Notes: generated by a model from the sequence alone, not told the origin. A stretch of DNA of 46,079 bases from an uncultured Bacillota bacterium (GCA_946623775.1 CAMORJ010000003.1:1-46079), one strand, 5' to 3'. Positions 14,342 to 23,824 are shown, counted from the stretch's first letter. Numbers and translations: made by a program.

Positions 14342-14945
14342 AATTTTTGTATTCAATGACGAACACGTCTTCCCCGTTTTCGTTTTTGAGATAGGAGAGC
14401 GATCCTTTTTCGATCTCGATGACGGCAGAGAAGATGCGGACGAACTGAGGATAGATTTTGGTGGCGCCGACCTTTTTGATCAACGCTTTTGCAGGGCTCC
14501 TCTTCACTGTAATGATGCATTTGGAGTCATGCATCTCGTATTCCAATTCGTAGTTGTCGGGATATACGTCTTTGTGGTCGGTTTGATACTGGATGGTTTT
14601 CTTTAAGAGCTTCTCCAACACTTCTTGCCCGCGCTTTGTTTTCAGATTGATGCGTTTGAACTTCGTGATGCTGGAATAAAGATATTCGATGACCGCATCC
14701 CCAAGGATATCAGGTTCGATTTTCTTATCATCCGCTTGGTATGGAGCTAGGATGCAAAGACAGAAAGGAAAGAATGTGGAGGCGGGATTATCGTTGCCGA
14801 TTTCCGGTGCCATTTTGAGCAAATATCGATACACCTGCTTGCTCTTTTGCATCACGAGGTGGGCATACTTCTTCCCTTTGACGTCGGCGATATGACGTTC
14901 GATCGTGGTGCGGAGCAGTGCGTATTGAATGCGTGGGCTTGCCAT
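14340..14945 (-). CDS. Conserved-looking protein of unknown function
   Basis: A 201-residue soluble protein, mixed alpha/beta, with a basic N-terminus and a middle segment FFPFCLCILAPYQ that is hydrophobic but too short for a transporter. I do not recognise it with confidence. A distant resemblance to the L-2-amino-thiazoline-4-carboxylate hydrolase-like family (an N-rich helix followed by a C-terminal beta part) is possible but weak. TAAAAT (14960-14955) lies nine bases before the ATG and no Shine-Dalgarno is present, so the mRNA is probably near-leaderless. Divergent from the flippase-like gene. Confidence 0.55.
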   Translation of the reverse strand: MASPRIQYALLRTTIERHIADVKGKKYAHLVMQKSKQVYRYLLKMAPEIGNDNPASTFFPFCLCILAPYQADDKKIEPDILGDAVIEYLYSSITKFKRINLKTKRGQEVLEKLLKKTIQYQTDHKDVYPDNYELEYEMHDSKCIITVKRSPAKALIKKVGATKIYPQFVRIFSAVIEIEKGSLSYLKNENGEDVFVIEYKN

Positions 14946-15057
14946 AACTATTCCATTTTATCAAAACGCGAGGATTTGTTTATCGTTTTCTTGCTTTGTT
15001 GCACGCGTCGCGTGTTTTATTAACTCTCGACATGAGCTAGAATAGCCATGTCGAAAA

Positions 15058-16497
15058 ATGGCAGATAAAGCGAAAAAGAAAAACGGCAGTTTCAAATACG
15101 TCCTTTACATCGTGATCGTCCTCGTTGCGACTGCGATCGCTTTAACGATTTCCTTGTGGGGCGATAAGCTCAACATGGTCGTCGACGCGTTCTCCAAAGC
15201 GGACTGGCGTTACATCCTGATCATCATCGGGATCGTGCTTTTCTCTTACGGAATCGATGGCTTCATCATCTGGGTCTTCTGCCGATTGTATACCAGGGAA
15301 TACAAGCTTCACCAAGGAGTCGCCACTTCATTGGTCGGGCAATTCTATAGCGACGTCACCCCAGGGGCGAGCGGCGGGCAGGTCATGCAGGTCTATACCC
15401 TCAAGTCCCAAGGCATTCAAGTAAGCAACGCAGCATCCATCATGGTCATGTGGTTCATTCTGTATCAGACCGCTTTGATTATCTTCGACGTCGTCGCCTA
15501 TAGCGTCGAATGGAACCAGATCATGGCCATTAAGAACATCGACATCCCGATGAACGACGGCGGCACATTGACCCTTCCGCTTCTGCCGTTTATCATCCTG
15601 GGCTTCTTGCTGAACCTATCGGTTATCGCGTTGCTGTTCATCATGAGCTATAGCCATAAGGTCCACAACTTCATCCTCCATTACGTCATCGGCTTCTTCG
15701 GCAGGATCCACATCATCAAGAACCCCGATAAAACGAGGGAGAACCTGCGCGTTCAGGTAGAGAACTTCAAGATTGAATTGCGGCGCCTTCAGGCCAATAT
15801 CCCGGTCGTGATTCTGCAGATCATATTGTTTTTGGCGCTTCTTTTCTCCCGTTATTGCATCCCGTATTTCGCGGGGAAGGCGCTTCATGGATTCGGCGAT
15901 AGCGCGGCCTTTGACTTCGGCTCTATGATGGAGGCCTCCTTCTTGTCCGCCTTCCATCAAATGGTCACCGGGCTTATCCCGATCCCTGGCTCCGCTGGCG
16001 TCTCCGAGCTTTTCTATTATTACTTGTTCAACAACTATTTCGGAAACAACGAAGCGGTCGTCTCCGCGACCCAGATCTTGTGGCGTACCGCGACATTCCA
16101 CGTCATGCTCGTCGTTTCCGGCTTCGTCGCGGCCTTATACCGCTCCCGCCCGAAAGAGGCCATCCATTACGCGAACAGGCAGACGTTCGTCGATTTGCAG
16201 CTGCAGACCTATGATGAGCGTAAACGCTCCTCCGACACGATGTACGAGACCCACCAGATATCCAAGAAGAGCTTGAGGATAAAGCTATTGGAAGGAAGCC
16301 CCTTCCGGCCCAAACAGAAGCCGAAATCCACAGGCGTGACATTGAATTTCGATCCGCCTGAGCAAACCCCGACGAATCCAATGACCGAAACCACGGTCCG
16401 TTCCCGCATCAAAATCGATCCTCCCAAAAAGCCTAAGAGGGAGAAGAGGAAAAAGAAGAAGCAGGAAGACTCCTCCTGGGAGGTCTGGGATATATGA
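15058..16497 (+). CDS. LPG-synthase-type transmembrane protein (UPF0104/YbhN-like flippase)
   Basis: Integral membrane protein of 479 residues with about eight helices in the first 370, of the lysylphosphatidylglycerol-synthase transmembrane family (PF03706). Characteristic segments are SLVGQFYSDVTPGASGGQVMQ (about 82-102) and the late LIPIPGSAGVSELFYYYLF. It lacks the soluble aminoacyl-transferase domain of MprF, so it is a lipid or glycolipid flippase-type protein. The last 100 residues are a very basic cytosolic tail (KKPKREKRKKKKQ). It overlaps the following GT4 gene as ATGA, which suggests a glycolipid made by that enzyme is the cargo. TAGAAT lies 14 bases before the start. Confidence 0.78.
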   Translation: MADKAKKKNGSFKYVLYIVIVLVATAIALTISLWGDKLNMVVDAFSKADWRYILIIIGIVLFSYGIDGFIIWVFCRLYTREYKLHQGVATSLVGQFYSDVTPGASGGQVMQVYTLKSQGIQVSNAASIMVMWFILYQTALIIFDVVAYSVEWNQIMAIKNIDIPMNDGGTLTLPLLPFIILGFLLNLSVIALLFIMSYSHKVHNFILHYVIGFFGRIHIIKNPDKTRENLRVQVENFKIELRRLQANIPVVILQIILFLALLFSRYCIPYFAGKALHGFGDSAAFDFGSMMEASFLSAFHQMVTGLIPIPGSAGVSELFYYYLFNNYFGNNEAVVSATQILWRTATFHVMLVVSGFVAALYRSRPKEAIHYANRQTFVDLQLQTYDERKRSSDTMYETHQISKKSLRIKLLEGSPFRPKQKPKSTGVTLNFDPPEQTPTNPMTETTVRSRIKIDPPKKPKREKRKKKKQEDSSWEVWDI

Positions 16498-17669
16498 GAA
16501 TCGCGATATTCTCCGAGACCTATTATCCGGAGATCAACGGCATCGCCACCTCCATTAATAACCTTAAGACCGCATTGGAAATGCATGGACACAAGGTTCT
16601 TTTGGTGACCACGAATCCCTTCACGAACAAATTGACCTATGAAGACGGCATCATCCGCCTCCCCGGCATCAAATTGAAGTTCTTGTACAACTACAGGATG
16701 AGCCGTTTCTACAACGCGGAAGCCGCCGACATCATCAAAGAGTTCAAGCCTGACGTCGTGCACGTGCAAACAAGCGCTGGCGTTGGTCATTTCGGATCGA
16801 AGATGGGCGATAAGCTTGGAATCGGCAAAGTCTATACGTTCCATACGATGATCGAGGACTACGCTTTCTATCTCACCCATGGTCACTTCGATCATTTCGC
16901 GAGGTATGCGATCAGGAAGTTCTTCCGCGGCAAATCCACGCATTTCGATGAGTTCATCGCCCCAAGCGCGAAGATCAAAGAATACCTACGCTCCATCGGG
17001 GTCGATACCACCGTCTCGGTCATCCCCACCGGCATAGACATCGACCGCTATTCCGCCGAAAACATTGACACGTCCTCCATCGATGAGCTGAAAACGCAAC
17101 TTGGGATAGCGCCCAACGATTTCGTCGTCTTGTATTTGGGGCGCATCGCGAAAGAGAAATCGATCGACTTCCTTCTTAGCGGATTCGCCTCATTCGCCAA
17201 AAAGCACAAAGACGTAAGCGCCAAATTCCTGATTACCGGCTGGGGCCCGGCGGAAGCCGATTTAAAGGCGCTTGCCGCCAAATACAAAATCGCCGATAAA
17301 ACGATCTTCGCTGGCAAGTGCGACCCAACGGAGACGCAAAAGTATTATCATTTAGCCGACTGCTTCGTAAGCGCGTCCCTGACCGAAACGCAGGGACTCA
17401 CCCTCATCGAAGCGCTCGCCTCTTCGATTCCTTGCATCGCTCGATTCGACGAAGCCCTCGTCGAAACAATCCGCAACCGCGAATCCGGATTCCTGTTTTT
17501 GGACGAGCCTGGCTTCGTCCAATGCCTAGAGGATGTGATGAATCTGAACCAAGAAGAGCGTGCGCGCATCGTCGCTGCCGGAAGACAGGCGATCGAGGGC
17601 TTTTCGCTGGAGCTGTTCTATCAAAACATCATCGAGGTCTATAAACGTGTCGAACGAAGAAACTGGTAA
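16494..17669 (+). CDS. GT4 glycosyltransferase (diacylglycerol glucosyltransferase-like)
   Basis: Cytosolic, membrane-bound GT-B enzyme of 391 residues. The N-terminus SETYYPEINGIATSINNL is the acceptor loop typical of 1,2-diacylglycerol 3-glucosyltransferases and PimB-like enzymes. The donor-site E-x7-E appears as TETQGLTLIEAL near residues 298-309. It would transfer a hexose from a nucleotide sugar to a membrane lipid, giving glycolipid anchors. It is coupled to the flippase-like gene upstream. The lipid acceptor is by analogy; a different GT4 acceptor is possible. Confidence 0.85.
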   Translation: MRIAIFSETYYPEINGIATSINNLKTALEMHGHKVLLVTTNPFTNKLTYEDGIIRLPGIKLKFLYNYRMSRFYNAEAADIIKEFKPDVVHVQTSAGVGHFGSKMGDKLGIGKVYTFHTMIEDYAFYLTHGHFDHFARYAIRKFFRGKSTHFDEFIAPSAKIKEYLRSIGVDTTVSVIPTGIDIDRYSAENIDTSSIDELKTQLGIAPNDFVVLYLGRIAKEKSIDFLLSGFASFAKKHKDVSAKFLITGWGPAEADLKALAAKYKIADKTIFAGKCDPTETQKYYHLADCFVSASLTETQGLTLIEALASSIPCIARFDEALVETIRNRESGFLFLDEPGFVQCLEDVMNLNQEERARIVAAGRQAIEGFSLELFYQNIIEVYKRVERRNW

Positions 17670-18462
17670 ATTGGTTCGCGTTGATTCGGTCGCAGCCAAA
17701 GGTAAGAAAATAGAGATATCTTTTTCTAACGGCGAGAAGGTGCTCTGCAGCCCTGACTCCTATAGCGAGTTCCGCCTGTACGAAGGGAAAGAAGTCAACC
17801 GCATCGAATTCAATAAGATAAAAGATTACGTGCGAATGGAAGGCCTGTACGCGTATGCGCTGGGCTTGATTGGGAAGCGCATGCGCTCCAAAAAGGAAGT
17901 CCGCGATAAGTTGATCGCGAAGGGCGCCGATTTGGAGACGCACCGCAAAATCATCTTCCGCCTTGAGAAACAAGGGCTCTTAGACGACAAGGAATTCGCT
18001 TTCGCCTATAGCGAAGAAGCGAGTCAATATAAGCATCTAGGAAAGCTTGCAATCCTTGCAAAATTGAAAGAATTGGGCATTTCTGAAGACCTTTTGGCAA
18101 AATTGTCCTTCTCTGACAAAGTGGAATTGGATAATGCTTTGATTTGCCTTGAGACGCTTAATATGCGTTATCAGAGGTTCCCCGATAGGAGGAAGAGGCA
18201 AGCATGCCGGCTCGGTCTCCATAAGCAGGGATTCGAAGAGCATATCATTGAAGAGGCGATGTCCAGAGGATACCAAAAGCCCTCCGACAAAGAGGAAGGA
18301 AAGTCCTTGGATAAAGCCGTCGACAAAGCCATTGCTCACTATGCGCGCAAATACAGCGGCTATGAATTATATAAAAGGGTGCTCGGCTCTTTGGCCATGA
18401 AAGGGTATGATTATGACGATATCCGCAGCAAACTGGAGGAGAAGATAGATGTACATTCGTGA
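17647..18462 (+). CDS. recX: RecX-family regulator of RecA
   Basis: A 271-residue protein that starts at a GTG overlapping the GT4 gene by 23 bases. It has the three-helix repeats of RecX: YALGLIGKRMRSKKEVRDKL (about 76-95), LEKQGLLDDKEFAFAYSEE (about 110-128), and later copies down to the C-terminus. RecX binds in the groove of RecA filaments and limits or tunes recombination. In many bacteria recX lies next to recA; here recA is 27 kb away (45061). Long form as in Bacilli. An N-terminal 60-residue beta part precedes the repeats, as in B. subtilis RecX. Confidence 0.82.
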   Translation: MSNEETGKLVRVDSVAAKGKKIEISFSNGEKVLCSPDSYSEFRLYEGKEVNRIEFNKIKDYVRMEGLYAYALGLIGKRMRSKKEVRDKLIAKGADLETHRKIIFRLEKQGLLDDKEFAFAYSEEASQYKHLGKLAILAKLKELGISEDLLAKLSFSDKVELDNALICLETLNMRYQRFPDRRKRQACRLGLHKQGFEEHIIEEAMSRGYQKPSDKEEGKSLDKAVDKAIAHYARKYSGYELYKRVLGSLAMKGYDYDDIRSKLEEKIDVHS

Positions 18463-19492
18463 ATTTGCCGATGGCGTGCGCGTGGAAGGGCAATTCCTCG
18501 TCGCAGATAGCAAGAAAGGCGTCAGCGCGGCCGGCAAGGCCTATTTGACCTTGACGCTTCAGGACTCCTCCGGCCAAATCGAAGCCAAGAAATGGGATTA
18601 CGAAGAGGGCGATGACGAAAGATACGCCAAAGGAATCATCGTCAATATCGATGGCATGGCAAACGCTTACAAGAACACCCTTCAGATTAAGGTTTTCTCC
18701 ATCTCCCCCGTGGTGTTGGAGAACATTGATTGGTCGCGTTTCGTCGCAAGCGCGCCAGTCGCTTTGCCTGTCCTAAAAGAGAAACTTAATGGATACGTGT
18801 CATCGATTTCGGATCCAGACGTGCGCTCTTTAGTGGAGGCGATGCTTGATTTGTTCGGCGAGAAATACCTGACCCATCCTGCTGCCGTCCGCAATCACCA
18901 CGATTATGTTTCCGGGCTTCTATATCATTCCATCACGATGGCGGACATGGCCGCCAAGGTTTGCCGCGTCTACCCCTCGCTGAACCGCGATATCATGATC
19001 GGCGGAGTCATTGTCCACGATATGGGAAAGACCATCGAATTGTCTGGGGCGAACGCGACGGCATTTACCCTAGAGGGCAAATTGCTTGGCCATATCGCAA
19101 TCGGCCAAGCAGAGCTTCGCGCCGTCGCGAAAAAACTCGGCATGTTCGAATTCGATTCGCTGCCGCCTGCAGAGCAGACGATTGAGCATCCGCTGTTCCG
19201 CAAAAAGGAAATCGCCATTACCTTTGAGCACATTATCCTCTCGCATCACTCCAAACCGGAATTCGGCTCTGCCGTCACGCCGCTGACCCGTGAGGCGCTT
19301 GTAATCGCCATGATCGATGATTTGGACGCAAAGATGATGATTCTCGACAAGGCGTTCCGCGACGTGCCTAAGGGCGGATCCAGCGCAAAGCTATTCAATA
19401 TGGATGACCGTTACTTCTATCTCCCGACCTACTCCAATGAGGGAGCCGTTGCCGGCACCAGCGTTGAAGAAGAGCAAGAAGACCTAAAATAA
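18449..19492 (+). CDS. yhaM: 3'-5' exoribonuclease YhaM-like (OB + HD)
   Basis: A 347-residue protein with an N-terminal OB-fold (about residues 10-90) and an HD metal-dependent domain: NHHDYVSGLLYHSITMADMA near 150-169 and VIVHDMGK near 187-194. This order and length match YhaM, a Bacilli 3'-5' exoribonuclease acting on RNA and single-stranded DNA ends. The start overlaps recX by 14 bases and has GGAGGAG upstream. The C-terminus is acidic. Followed by a strong bidirectional terminator. Confidence 0.88.
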   Translation: MYIREFADGVRVEGQFLVADSKKGVSAAGKAYLTLTLQDSSGQIEAKKWDYEEGDDERYAKGIIVNIDGMANAYKNTLQIKVFSISPVVLENIDWSRFVASAPVALPVLKEKLNGYVSSISDPDVRSLVEAMLDLFGEKYLTHPAAVRNHHDYVSGLLYHSITMADMAAKVCRVYPSLNRDIMIGGVIVHDMGKTIELSGANATAFTLEGKLLGHIAIGQAELRAVAKKLGMFEFDSLPPAEQTIEHPLFRKKEIAITFEHIILSHHSKPEFGSAVTPLTREALVIAMIDDLDAKMMILDKAFRDVPKGGSSAKLFNMDDRYFYLPTYSNEGAVAGTSVEEEQEDLK

Positions 19493-19497
19493 AAACC

Positions 19498-19547
19498 AAT
19501 CGAAAAAAGGAGCGACTTCGCATACATGGGTCGCTCCTTTTTCGATT
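19498..19547. terminator. Strong bidirectional terminator
   Basis: AATCGAAAAAAGGAGCGAC pairs with GTCGCTCCTTTTTCGATT around a 13-base loop, about 18 pairs, with T and A runs inside the stem. Ends yhaM (plus) and the HIT gene (minus). Confidence 0.92.
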
Positions 19548-19555
19548 GTATTGGC

Positions 19556-19975
19556 TTATAGTGATTCCTTGATTTGGTCCGCGAGGTCATGCAGTTCAAG
19601 CATGTTGACTTTTTGGGATTGCATCTCGATGCGGAAGCCGCCTTGGGCATCTAAGTACCTGGGGATGACGTGAACATGGAAGTGGGGGACGCTTTGTCCT
19701 GCCGCTTCTCCGACGTTGGAGAGGATGTTGACGCCGTCGGCGCCTAATTCCCTCATCATCGCCTGGCCGAGCTTCTGAGCGACGTTCATGACCTTGCCCA
19801 TTAATTCCGCTGGGCAGGCGAGGAAATCGCCGTAGTGCTTCTTCGGCATGACCAGAGTGTGGCCCCTGGTCGTCTGCGAGATGTCTAATATCGCAATGAC
19901 GTCCTGGTCTTCGTAAACGATGTTGCTTTGGATTTCTCCGTCGATGATTCTGCAGAAGATGTCTTTTTCTTCCAT
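19556..19975 (-). CDS. HIT-family nucleotide hydrolase/binding protein
   Basis: A 139-residue HIT protein of the Hint/HinT branch. The histidine triad H-x-H-x-H is at residues 98-102 (HFHVHVIPR). The conserved start DIFCRIIDGEIQS and GHTLVMPKKHY are also present. These enzymes hydrolyse purine nucleoside phosphoramidates and related adducts in the cytosol. GGAGG lies seven bases before the ATG. Downstream of the two lipoprotein genes on the same strand but separated by a terminator. Confidence 0.92.
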   Translation of the reverse strand: MEEKDIFCRIIDGEIQSNIVYEDQDVIAILDISQTTRGHTLVMPKKHYGDFLACPAELMGKVMNVAQKLGQAMMRELGADGVNILSNVGEAAGQSVPHFHVHVIPRYLDAQGGFRIEMQSQKVNMLELHDLADQIKESL

Positions 19976-20002
19976 GTCTAGGCCTCCATATATAAATAAG
20001 AT

Positions 20003-20036
20003 AAAAGGGCATGGCTTTCGCCGTGCCCTTATTATA
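20003..20036 (-). terminator. Terminator after the lipoprotein pair, with an overlapping -10 box
   Basis: On the minus strand AAGGGCA-C-GGC-GAAA-GCC-A-TGCCCTT is followed by TTATCTT. TATAAT (20036-20031) lies immediately before the stem, so the HIT gene may start its own transcript here, but I see no -35. Confidence 0.75.
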
Positions 20037-20047
20037 GCGCTTTTCGA

Positions 20048-21646
20048 TTACTCGAAGAGATCGGGGAAGGTCTCGACGAAGTAGTCATAGACGGCTTTGT
20101 CGTGGAACTTCATGGCCATCTCTTCAACGTAATGCTGCTTAGCGGCCTTCTTATACGACTCGGTGGAAGAGAGCAAGCTCGCGACATTGAGGACGATGTC
20201 CCTTTGATAGGCATAGTCACGGGTATGGGCGGCATTGGTGCCCTCAACCATGTTCTGGTAAGCCTGAGGCGCATTCTCTTCGTCGATGAGCTTAGGAGCC
20301 TTGACGGCTTCGTCGACCCTGACGAGGTAGCTGGTGCCGGAATCCTTGTCATAGATGGCATAAGGATAGGCTTCGCCGTTAGGATACTTCTCAGGAACCA
20401 TGTAGTAGTTGCCCTGGACATACCAGCCGAAGGAGCCAGCACCGATGGTGGAGTCGACTTCGTTGGCGACCGTCATCTTGAAGACGCGGTTCTTGATGGA
20501 GGAAGGAAGCCCATCGAGTCCAGAGGAGGTGTACCAGCCATCGTGGACCTTGTTGGTCGCTTTGAGCTGGCGCTTCTCGAGTTCAAGCCCAACTTCCTTG
20601 GTGTAGGCGTTGGAATTGGTGAAATCGTGGGAGGTGCCGTTGATGTTGCGGTCTTCGGAGATTTCCGAATAGTCCAACAAGAGTTTGCCATAGGCGGTCT
20701 CATCGTAAGCGGAGGTGACGGCGTTCAATGTGAAGCCGGCGTTGCTGTAGATGTTCGCGGCAAGGGTCTCCCAATTGGCATCGGTGAAGTCCCAATAGCC
20801 ATTGTAGAGGGCGTTGAGGTAACGGAAGTCGCGATATTTCGGATCGACCGCATCATCCGCCAAAACGAGTTCGCAATAGGCGCGGACAAGCTTCTGGGTG
20901 GCAGCTTCCTTCTCGAGGTCGGGAAGGGCGATGTAACTGACCTTGCGAGCATAGCTCCTGCCGAGGGCGCCGTAGTTCTTCTCGAGCAAGTACTGCTCGG
21001 TGAGGGCGGTGCGATAGAGCTCGGGGAGAAGCGCGCGTTTGATGTAATCCTTGTAGGTGACGAGGAAGTCGGTGAAGTATTCTTCAACGTCTTCTTTGTC
21101 TTTCATCGCGTCGAGCTGGACCTCTTTGAAGTTGGTTCCGGCGGGAAGCTCTTCTAAGGCATAGAGCTCATTGATCTGGGCTTTGTAGAACTTCTCTTCG
21201 AGGAAGACGGAACGCTTCTGATAGGAGGAGTTGCTGACGAAGGACCAGAAGGACTCTTTGATGGAGTTGAGATAGCGGTTGTAGAGGGCCTTGACGTTGT
21301 CTTTGCCTTTGTCGCCGGTGCCGTAGATGGAGTGGGCGGCAAGGAAGGCATCCATCTTGGAAGCGTCTTCGACGGCTTCGCGGAGCTCATAGAATTCGCC
21401 GAAGAGGCTTTGGGAATAGAGCTCAAGGATGTTGTTGAGGACTTTCTCGGAATTGGAGTTGCTGGAGCTGACCAACGCGTCGTAGATCTCGGAAAGCTTG
21501 TTGTTGGGGATGGTCTGATCGACTTTGATGATGGGAGCGTTCTGCTCGGCTTCGGAGAGTTTGGCTTCGATGTCGTCGCAGGATGCAAGCATCACGGTCG
21601 AGGCCGCGAGGATGGTCGCGACCAATTTCTTCATTTTATTTGCCAT
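20048..21646 (-). CDS. Large lipoprotein, PrsA/SurA-like
   Basis: A 532-residue exported lipoprotein with lipobox LAS|C after a short signal peptide. The body is mostly helical with many Tyr, like the N- and C-terminal arms of SurA/PrsA foldases. The segment near residues 400-460 (GSFGWYVQGNYYMVPEKYP, then SYLVRVDEAV) resembles a decayed parvulin domain end. It lacks the HILV-type start of an active parvulin, so it is probably a non-catalytic chaperone paralogue of the next gene. The start at 21646 overlaps the upstream gene's end and follows AAGGAGG by 12 bases; 21634 is an alternative. Confidence 0.68.
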   Translation of the reverse strand: MANKMKKLVATILAASTVMLASCDDIEAKLSEAEQNAPIIKVDQTIPNNKLSEIYDALVSSSNSNSEKVLNNILELYSQSLFGEFYELREAVEDASKMDAFLAAHSIYGTGDKGKDNVKALYNRYLNSIKESFWSFVSNSSYQKRSVFLEEKFYKAQINELYALEELPAGTNFKEVQLDAMKDKEDVEEYFTDFLVTYKDYIKRALLPELYRTALTEQYLLEKNYGALGRSYARKVSYIALPDLEKEAATQKLVRAYCELVLADDAVDPKYRDFRYLNALYNGYWDFTDANWETLAANIYSNAGFTLNAVTSAYDETAYGKLLLDYSEISEDRNINGTSHDFTNSNAYTKEVGLELEKRQLKATNKVHDGWYTSSGLDGLPSSIKNRVFKMTVANEVDSTIGAGSFGWYVQGNYYMVPEKYPNGEAYPYAIYDKDSGTSYLVRVDEAVKAPKLIDEENAPQAYQNMVEGTNAAHTRDYAYQRDIVLNVASLLSSTESYKKAAKQHYVEEMAMKFHDKAVYDYFVETFPDLFE

Positions 21647-23756
21647 TGGAGCAAGCGCCTCCTTTCGCCCAGTCGCCGGCACCAGTCTTAGCGCTGTTGG
21701 AGCCGTAGTTGATCGCGCAGGTTTCGGAGATGAGACGCTGAGTTCCGTTGTCATTCATCTTCCTGGCGGAATCTTGCTGAGCCAAGTATTCAGCATAGTT
21801 GGTCCAGTCTTCATCGAATTTCTCGACAAAGTCATTGAAGGATTTGACCCTGCGGGTGGCGATGTAGCTGGTGATCAATTTGCCGAGCCCTTCATCGTTG
21901 AAGGTGATGTTGCCGGCGTTGATGAGCTCTTCGAACTTATAGAAGTCGAGGACGTCGGACCAGTTGTCCCTCACTTTGGAGGTGACGCTGGAAGCCTGGG
22001 ACTCATACGCCGAGTTGGTGGAAGAGACCAAGGTGTTGACGAAGGTGGTCTTCGCGACGGGTTTGCCGCCCTCTTCATAATAAGGATAATACTGGGCCTC
22101 GTTGTGGCTTGCGATGTTGTCGGCGGACGGAAGTTTGCCCGGGGTGAGCATCGTGTAGTATTCGGAGAGCGAGGTCACGTCGGAATTCTTCTTGCCGGCT
22201 TCATAGTTGGCTTTGGAGATCTGGCTGACCTTGTGGGTGGTCTCATCGTATTCGGTGCCGAATTCGGAAAGGGCAGAGCGATCGACGACGATGAAGTGCA
22301 TGCCTTCATAGGAACCGGAAGCGCCAGCGCGAACCGCCAAGACGATCTGACCCTTGTCGTTGGTCAAGACGTTGTTGGCGAAGCCGGGGAGAATCGCGGT
22401 GGTATCGACGGAGAAGCCGGGGAGGGCGGCGTAATCGGCATTCAAAGTTCCAGCGGTGATTGCCTGGCCGTCAGTTCCGACTTCAGTGGCCTTATAGGCG
22501 GCGTAATCGGCGGCACCCGGGTTAAGGGTCAAGCCGTCAGCGCTGATATAGGCGTTGGTGTCGATGCTGTTCGGAGTGATGACCGCGATCTGGTGGTTGT
22601 TGAAGTATTTGTTGAACAACACGTTGCGCGGATAGAAGTGATTGTCGTTGTTGTTGACCTGATAGCCGAGGTCGGGGTCGCGGGCGATGGCGCTTGCACC
22701 CATGGCGACGAAAGCGCCGTAGGGGATGGAACCGATGCCGCGGTTGACAAACGCATCTTTGACCAGGGAGCCATCGATGAGCTCGGCATCGTCGGAAGGA
22801 AGCAGCAAGTCACGCGGAGTGGTGGTGTCGCCGTCCATATCGTCGATGTTCGCGCCGGCATAATCATTGGGCTCTTGGTTGTAAAGAGCGTCAAAGGCAT
22901 AAACGCCGAGTTTGAATTCGGGAACAAAGCCGGTGTCCTTGTCCATGATGCCGAGGTCGCCGTAGTTGGCAGCGGAGCCGGTGTCTTCCGAGAAGACTTG
23001 GGCGATGGAGCCAAAGGTGAGACGCTGGGCGGAGACGCCTAAGCCAGTGACCGAGGTGTTCTCGACGCCGGCGATTTCTTTGACGACGTCAGAGAGCTTG
23101 CGGGATTCCGCTTCGGAAATGGTGGCCTGGGTGTGCTCGTTTGCACCGGCGCTGGCGAATTTCACAAGGATGTGCGAGACGTGATAGGGCATCTTGTCTT
23201 GCAAGTATCCTTTGGTGATCGGGCCATAGGTCTCGATGAGGTCGTCGGTGGCAAGTGCGGCCCACTTTTCGCCGTCCCTGACCCTGTTGAGCTCTTCCTG
23301 GGTGAAGTACTTCTTGTCGTAGTAGTCCTTTTCGACTTCGAAGAGCTTCTTGTCGAGCAATTCGTCGACGTTATCGACGCCTTCGCTGGAAAGCAGTTTC
23401 TCGAACTCTTCCTGATAGGTGGTTCCATTGCTTTCAGCATTCTTGCTTGCAGTCTCTTTGATGCTGTTGACCTTGTTGAGCGCCTCTTGCTTTAGAGTCG
23501 GAAGCTGTTCGCTGTGGGACTCGAAGTATTGGCGGATCAAGAGTTCCTGCACTTTGCTAAATGCGGTGCTGGCGGCGCTGGTGCCGGTCAAATAGCTGCC
23601 GAAGATGTCTTTGGCAGTATATTCATGGGATTTACCGGCTGCGTCCGTATAAGTCAGCACCACGCCCTCTTTTGCCGTGACTTCGCCGCACGCTGCGATC
23701 GCTGGAATCGCTATCAATGCGGTCACGACGCCGAGGGTGAGTTTCGATTTTTTCAT
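21636..23756 (-). CDS. prsA: PrsA-like foldase lipoprotein (parvulin) with a large insertion
   Basis: A 706-residue exported lipoprotein with lipobox IAA|C (Cys23). Residues 40-180 resemble the SurA_N helical arm. The parvulin peptidyl-prolyl isomerase domain starts at HILVK (195-199), continues through VFSEDTGSAANYGDLG (254-269) and VPEF (278-281), and its last strand seems to be GMHFIVVD (485-492). About 175-190 residues are therefore inserted inside the domain. PrsA helps exported proteins fold outside the membrane and is normally about 290-350 residues. AGGAGG precedes the start. First gene of a two-lipoprotein operon. Confidence 0.78.
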   Translation of the reverse strand: MKKSKLTLGVVTALIAIPAIAACGEVTAKEGVVLTYTDAAGKSHEYTAKDIFGSYLTGTSAASTAFSKVQELLIRQYFESHSEQLPTLKQEALNKVNSIKETASKNAESNGTTYQEEFEKLLSSEGVDNVDELLDKKLFEVEKDYYDKKYFTQEELNRVRDGEKWAALATDDLIETYGPITKGYLQDKMPYHVSHILVKFASAGANEHTQATISEAESRKLSDVVKEIAGVENTSVTGLGVSAQRLTFGSIAQVFSEDTGSAANYGDLGIMDKDTGFVPEFKLGVYAFDALYNQEPNDYAGANIDDMDGDTTTPRDLLLPSDDAELIDGSLVKDAFVNRGIGSIPYGAFVAMGASAIARDPDLGYQVNNNDNHFYPRNVLFNKYFNNHQIAVITPNSIDTNAYISADGLTLNPGAADYAAYKATEVGTDGQAITAGTLNADYAALPGFSVDTTAILPGFANNVLTNDKGQIVLAVRAGASGSYEGMHFIVVDRSALSEFGTEYDETTHKVSQISKANYEAGKKNSDVTSLSEYYTMLTPGKLPSADNIASHNEAQYYPYYEEGGKPVAKTTFVNTLVSSTNSAYESQASSVTSKVRDNWSDVLDFYKFEELINAGNITFNDEGLGKLITSYIATRRVKSFNDFVEKFDEDWTNYAEYLAQQDSARKMNDNGTQRLISETCAINYGSNSAKTGAGDWAKGGACSNGK

Positions 23757-23795
23757 ACTGGACTCGTTCCTCCTTCGTCTGAACGTAGCGTGATA

Positions 23796-23824
23796 ATCTT
23801 AGCTATTAACAATACTTGTTACAA
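23796..23824 (-). promoter_or_regulatory. Promoter of the foldase operon
   Basis: Minus-strand TTGTAA (23824-23819), 17 bases, TAAGAT (23801-23796). The -35 overlaps the small palindrome CTTGT-T-ACAAG. Confidence 0.6.

Noticed and set aside
15048..15057. ATG at 15048 as start of the flippase-like gene
   Set aside because: It is out of frame with the protein, which begins at 15058.
20102..23042. Long plus-strand frames (351 and 505 codons) opposite the lipoprotein genes
   Set aside because: Shadow frames of the minus-strand genes: low-complexity Gly/Val/Asp composition, no start signals, and the minus strand has lipoboxes and parvulin motifs.
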